From positions 1 to 64,000 of the forward strand of contig NZ_NFKT01000011.1 in NCBI RefSeq assembly GCF_002160525.1: a stretch of DNA of 64,000 nt, in the 5' to 3' direction. Under the pieces are notes generated by a model, which was not told the origin of the DNA, ran no database searches, and saw only the letters and a program-made list of their open reading frames with translations. Below, in pieces: positions 62,599-64,000 of the stretch. Made by a program: the position numbers and the translations under genes. Within the stretch, counting starts at the first letter, position 1. Each line of letters starts with the position of its first letter. This stretch comes from Lachnoclostridium sp. An169. GTDB taxonomy: Bacteria > Bacillota > Clostridia > Lachnospirales > Lachnospiraceae.

Positions 62599-63696
62599 AT
62601 GGCTTCCATCAGTTTGTGTATGATTGTAAGAGACGAGGAGGATGTGCTGGGCCGATGTCTGGAAAGTGCCGGAGAACTTGTAGATGAGATTATTATTGTG
62701 GACACGGGCTCAAAGGATAAAACAAAAGAAAAAGCATTACAGTATACGGACAAGATCTATGACTATTCCTGGCAGGATGATTTTTCAGCTGCCAGGAATT
62801 TTTCTCTGGCAAAAGGGACGAAGGACTTCCTGATGTGGCTGGATGCTGACGATGTGATATCCGCAGATGATGCCGGAAAATTTAAGCGTTTGAAGGAGAA
62901 GATGGAATCGGATACGGATATGGTGATGATGCCGTATATTACAGCATTTGATGAGAGTGGAAAAGCTGTGTTCTCTTATTACAGAGAGCGGATATTCAGA
63001 AACAGACGTGGATTTGCGTTTCGGGGGAGAGTCCATGAGGCTGTAACTCCTGCGGGAAAAATCGTTTACTGGGATGCAGCCGTGGAACACAGGAAAGTTC
63101 ATCCGGGAAACAGTACGAGAAATCTTCGGATCTATGAAAATATGGAACGGTCCGGAGAGTATTTTGACAGCCGGTCACTTTACTATTATGGAAGAGAGCT
63201 GATCGGACATAAAAAATATGAGAAAGCAATCCGGATTCTGGAAGAGTTTTTGGGCAGAGAAGATGCCTGGGTGGAAAACAGGATTGATGCGACAAGACGG
63301 CTGGCTGATGCGTGGTACGCAAAGGACAATGATAAAAATGCACTGAAGGCTCTCCTGAAAGCTCTGGAGTATGATGTCCCCAGAGGAGAAACATGCTGCT
63401 GTCTGGGACGGCATTTCCAGGAGCGGGGGCAGTATGAACAGGCTGTATACTGGTATACACAGGCACTTGCGGCAAAAAAGAATATGATGTCAGGAGCTTT
63501 TATCGAGGAAGATTGTTATGGTTTTCTTCCGGCAATTTCGCTGTGTGTGTGCCATGACAGGATGGGAGATCTGGAACAGGCGGAATATTATAATGAAATG
63601 GCGGGAAAATTCCGGCCGGATTCTCCGTATTATCTGCAGAACAGGGAGTATTTCAGAGGGGTGAAAGATAAGCAAAATCAAAATACCCACATATAG
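62599..63696 (+). CDS. Glycosyltransferase family 2 with TPR-like tail
   Basis: A 365-residue GT2 enzyme. N-terminal GT-A fold: [38 protein letters not shown]-type [11 protein letters not shown]. The C-terminal half (about 180-340) has helical repeats similar to tetratricopeptide repeats ([37 protein letters not shown]). Enzymes of this layout glycosylate proteins or peptides (e.g. the SunS-like group). ATG 62599 follows GGGGAG. The next gene, 35 nt later, encodes a collagen-like protein with many Thr/Ser, a natural acceptor. Confidence 0.8.
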   Translation: MASISLCMIVRDEEDVLGRCLESAGELVDEIIIVDTGSKDKTKEKALQYTDKIYDYSWQDDFSAARNFSLAKGTKDFLMWLDADDVISADDAGKFKRLKEKMESDTDMVMMPYITAFDESGKAVFSYYRERIFRNRRGFAFRGRVHEAVTPAGKIVYWDAAVEHRKVHPGNSTRNLRIYENMERSGEYFDSRSLYYYGRELIGHKKYEKAIRILEEFLGREDAWVENRIDATRRLADAWYAKDNDKNALKALLKALEYDVPRGETCCCLGRHFQERGQYEQAVYWYTQALAAKKNMMSGAFIEEDCYGFLPAISLCVCHDRMGDLEQAEYYNEMAGKFRPDSPYYLQNREYFRGVKDKQNQNTHI

Positions 63697-63731
63697 TAAT
63701 AAGGAATCAGAATAAAAGGAGGGAAGAATAT

Positions 63732-64000
63732 ATGTTATGGTTCAGAAAAAAATCGGATACAGAAGGAAGAATCCCAGAAGGAGTGCAGGAGCAGGCAGTC
63801 GGAAACGGCAGTGAAACAGAATCCTGCAGCTGCAGAAGAGATTTCTTCGGACGGCCCTGCTGTCCGGAAACGTGTCCTTGCAAAGGACCAACCGGAGCGA
63901 CGGGTCCGACCGGTCCCAGTGGAGCAACTGGTCCGAGCGGCCCGAGCGGGGCAACCGGTCCAACAGGTCCGACCGGTCCGAGCGGAGTAACCGGTCCAAT
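63732..64000 (+). CDS. Collagen-like triplet-repeat protein, 3' partial (BclA-like)
   Basis: Reads from ATG 63732 (AAAGGAGGG upstream) open to the window edge: 89 codons. A charged N-terminus ([17 protein letters not shown]), a Cys-rich stretch ([19 protein letters not shown]), then Gly-X-Y triplets ([13 protein letters not shown]...) that continue beyond the edge, typical of exosporium/spore hair-like or surface collagen-like proteins. The C-terminal part is missing. It was open in + strand although the frame is cut at the border. Threonine-rich triplets are frequent O-glycosylation sites, and the upstream glycosyltransferase supports this. Confidence 0.82.
   Translation, partial: MLWFRKKSDTEGRIPEGVQEQAVGNGSETESCSCRRDFFGRPCCPETCPCKGPTGATGPTGPSGATGPSGPSGATGPTGPTGPSGVTGP

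Overview
The window looks like a chromosomal segment of a spore-forming, low-to-mid GC Gram-positive anaerobe of the class Clostridia, most likely a gut Lachnospiraceae. Evidence: strong AGGAGG-type ribosome binding sites throughout, sigma-A type promoters, HPr kinase, long-form hibernation factor, type-3 fructose-bisphosphatase, CotF-type coat proteins, a DUF1846 protein and a proposed homoserine kinase of the phosphoglycerate mutase type. I see no rRNA, tRNA, CRISPR array, prophage or complete insertion sequence. Most of the window is conserved core gene content on both strands.

Layout. 1-920: 3' end of a PD-(D/E)XK (Rpn) transposase-like gene overlapping a tiny orphan FakA-like module. 1019-2653 (-): ABC-F protein. 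2878-10826 (+): patatin, polyphosphate kinase, aldose epimerase, topoisomerase III, a left-handed beta-helix protein and a hydroxyacid dehydrogenase. 11031-15530 (+): two-gene ABC exporter, methylglyoxal synthase, sodium:solute symporter. 15535-17256 (-): ABC exporter half-transporter; 17547-18485 (+): dihydrouridine synthase; 18542-21736 (-): CTP synthase and DUF1846. 21878-27910 (+): ftsH, uvrC, hprK, glcK. 28046-30637 (-): class A penicillin-binding protein; 30795-31454 (+): YigZ; 31603-34153 (-): hpf and typA. 34421-40136 (+): tandem OB-fold protein, dapB, fbp, a short sigma-70 factor, an acidic lipoprotein and a eukaryotic-type HisA. 40141-41544 (-): alanine/glycine symporter. 41789-47966 (+): secA, prfB (programmed frameshift), hom and the proposed homoserine kinase. 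48045-49276 (-): two small CotF-like coat proteins and a glutamine amidotransferase-like hydrolase. 49496-60325 (+): dipeptidase, uracil permease, membrane-anchored C39 peptidase, LytTR/GHKL two-component pair, then a GH43-GH3 glycoside hydrolase pair. 60388-61620 (-): argG with ARG boxes. 62004-64000 (+): SRAP protein, a glycosyltransferase with repeat tail and the start of a collagen-like surface protein.

How genes fit together. hprK-glcK is a carbon-catabolite/glucose-phosphorylation pair. prfB-hom-(apgM-like) are packed like one transcription unit, which supports the phosphomutase-like protein as the homoserine kinase of threonine synthesis. GH43 and GH3 overlap by 22 nt and share a promoter buried in a large dyad; the GH3 enzyme has reversed domain order and a membrane anchor at each end. 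The glycosyltransferase directly precedes a Gly-X-Thr collagen-like protein and is a good candidate to glycosylate it on the spore or cell surface.

Most noteworthy: the GT2-TPR/collagen-like pair, the double-anchored reversed GH3 with its dyad-controlled promoter, the eukaryotic-type HisA outside any his operon, an apparently leaderless uvrC, a near-perfect 43-nt REP-like palindrome, the orphan FakA module, and a sigma factor lacking region 1.1 followed by an acidic lipoprotein whose promoter lies in an inverted repeat. All family assignments come from reading the sequences by eye and memory; no database search was run.
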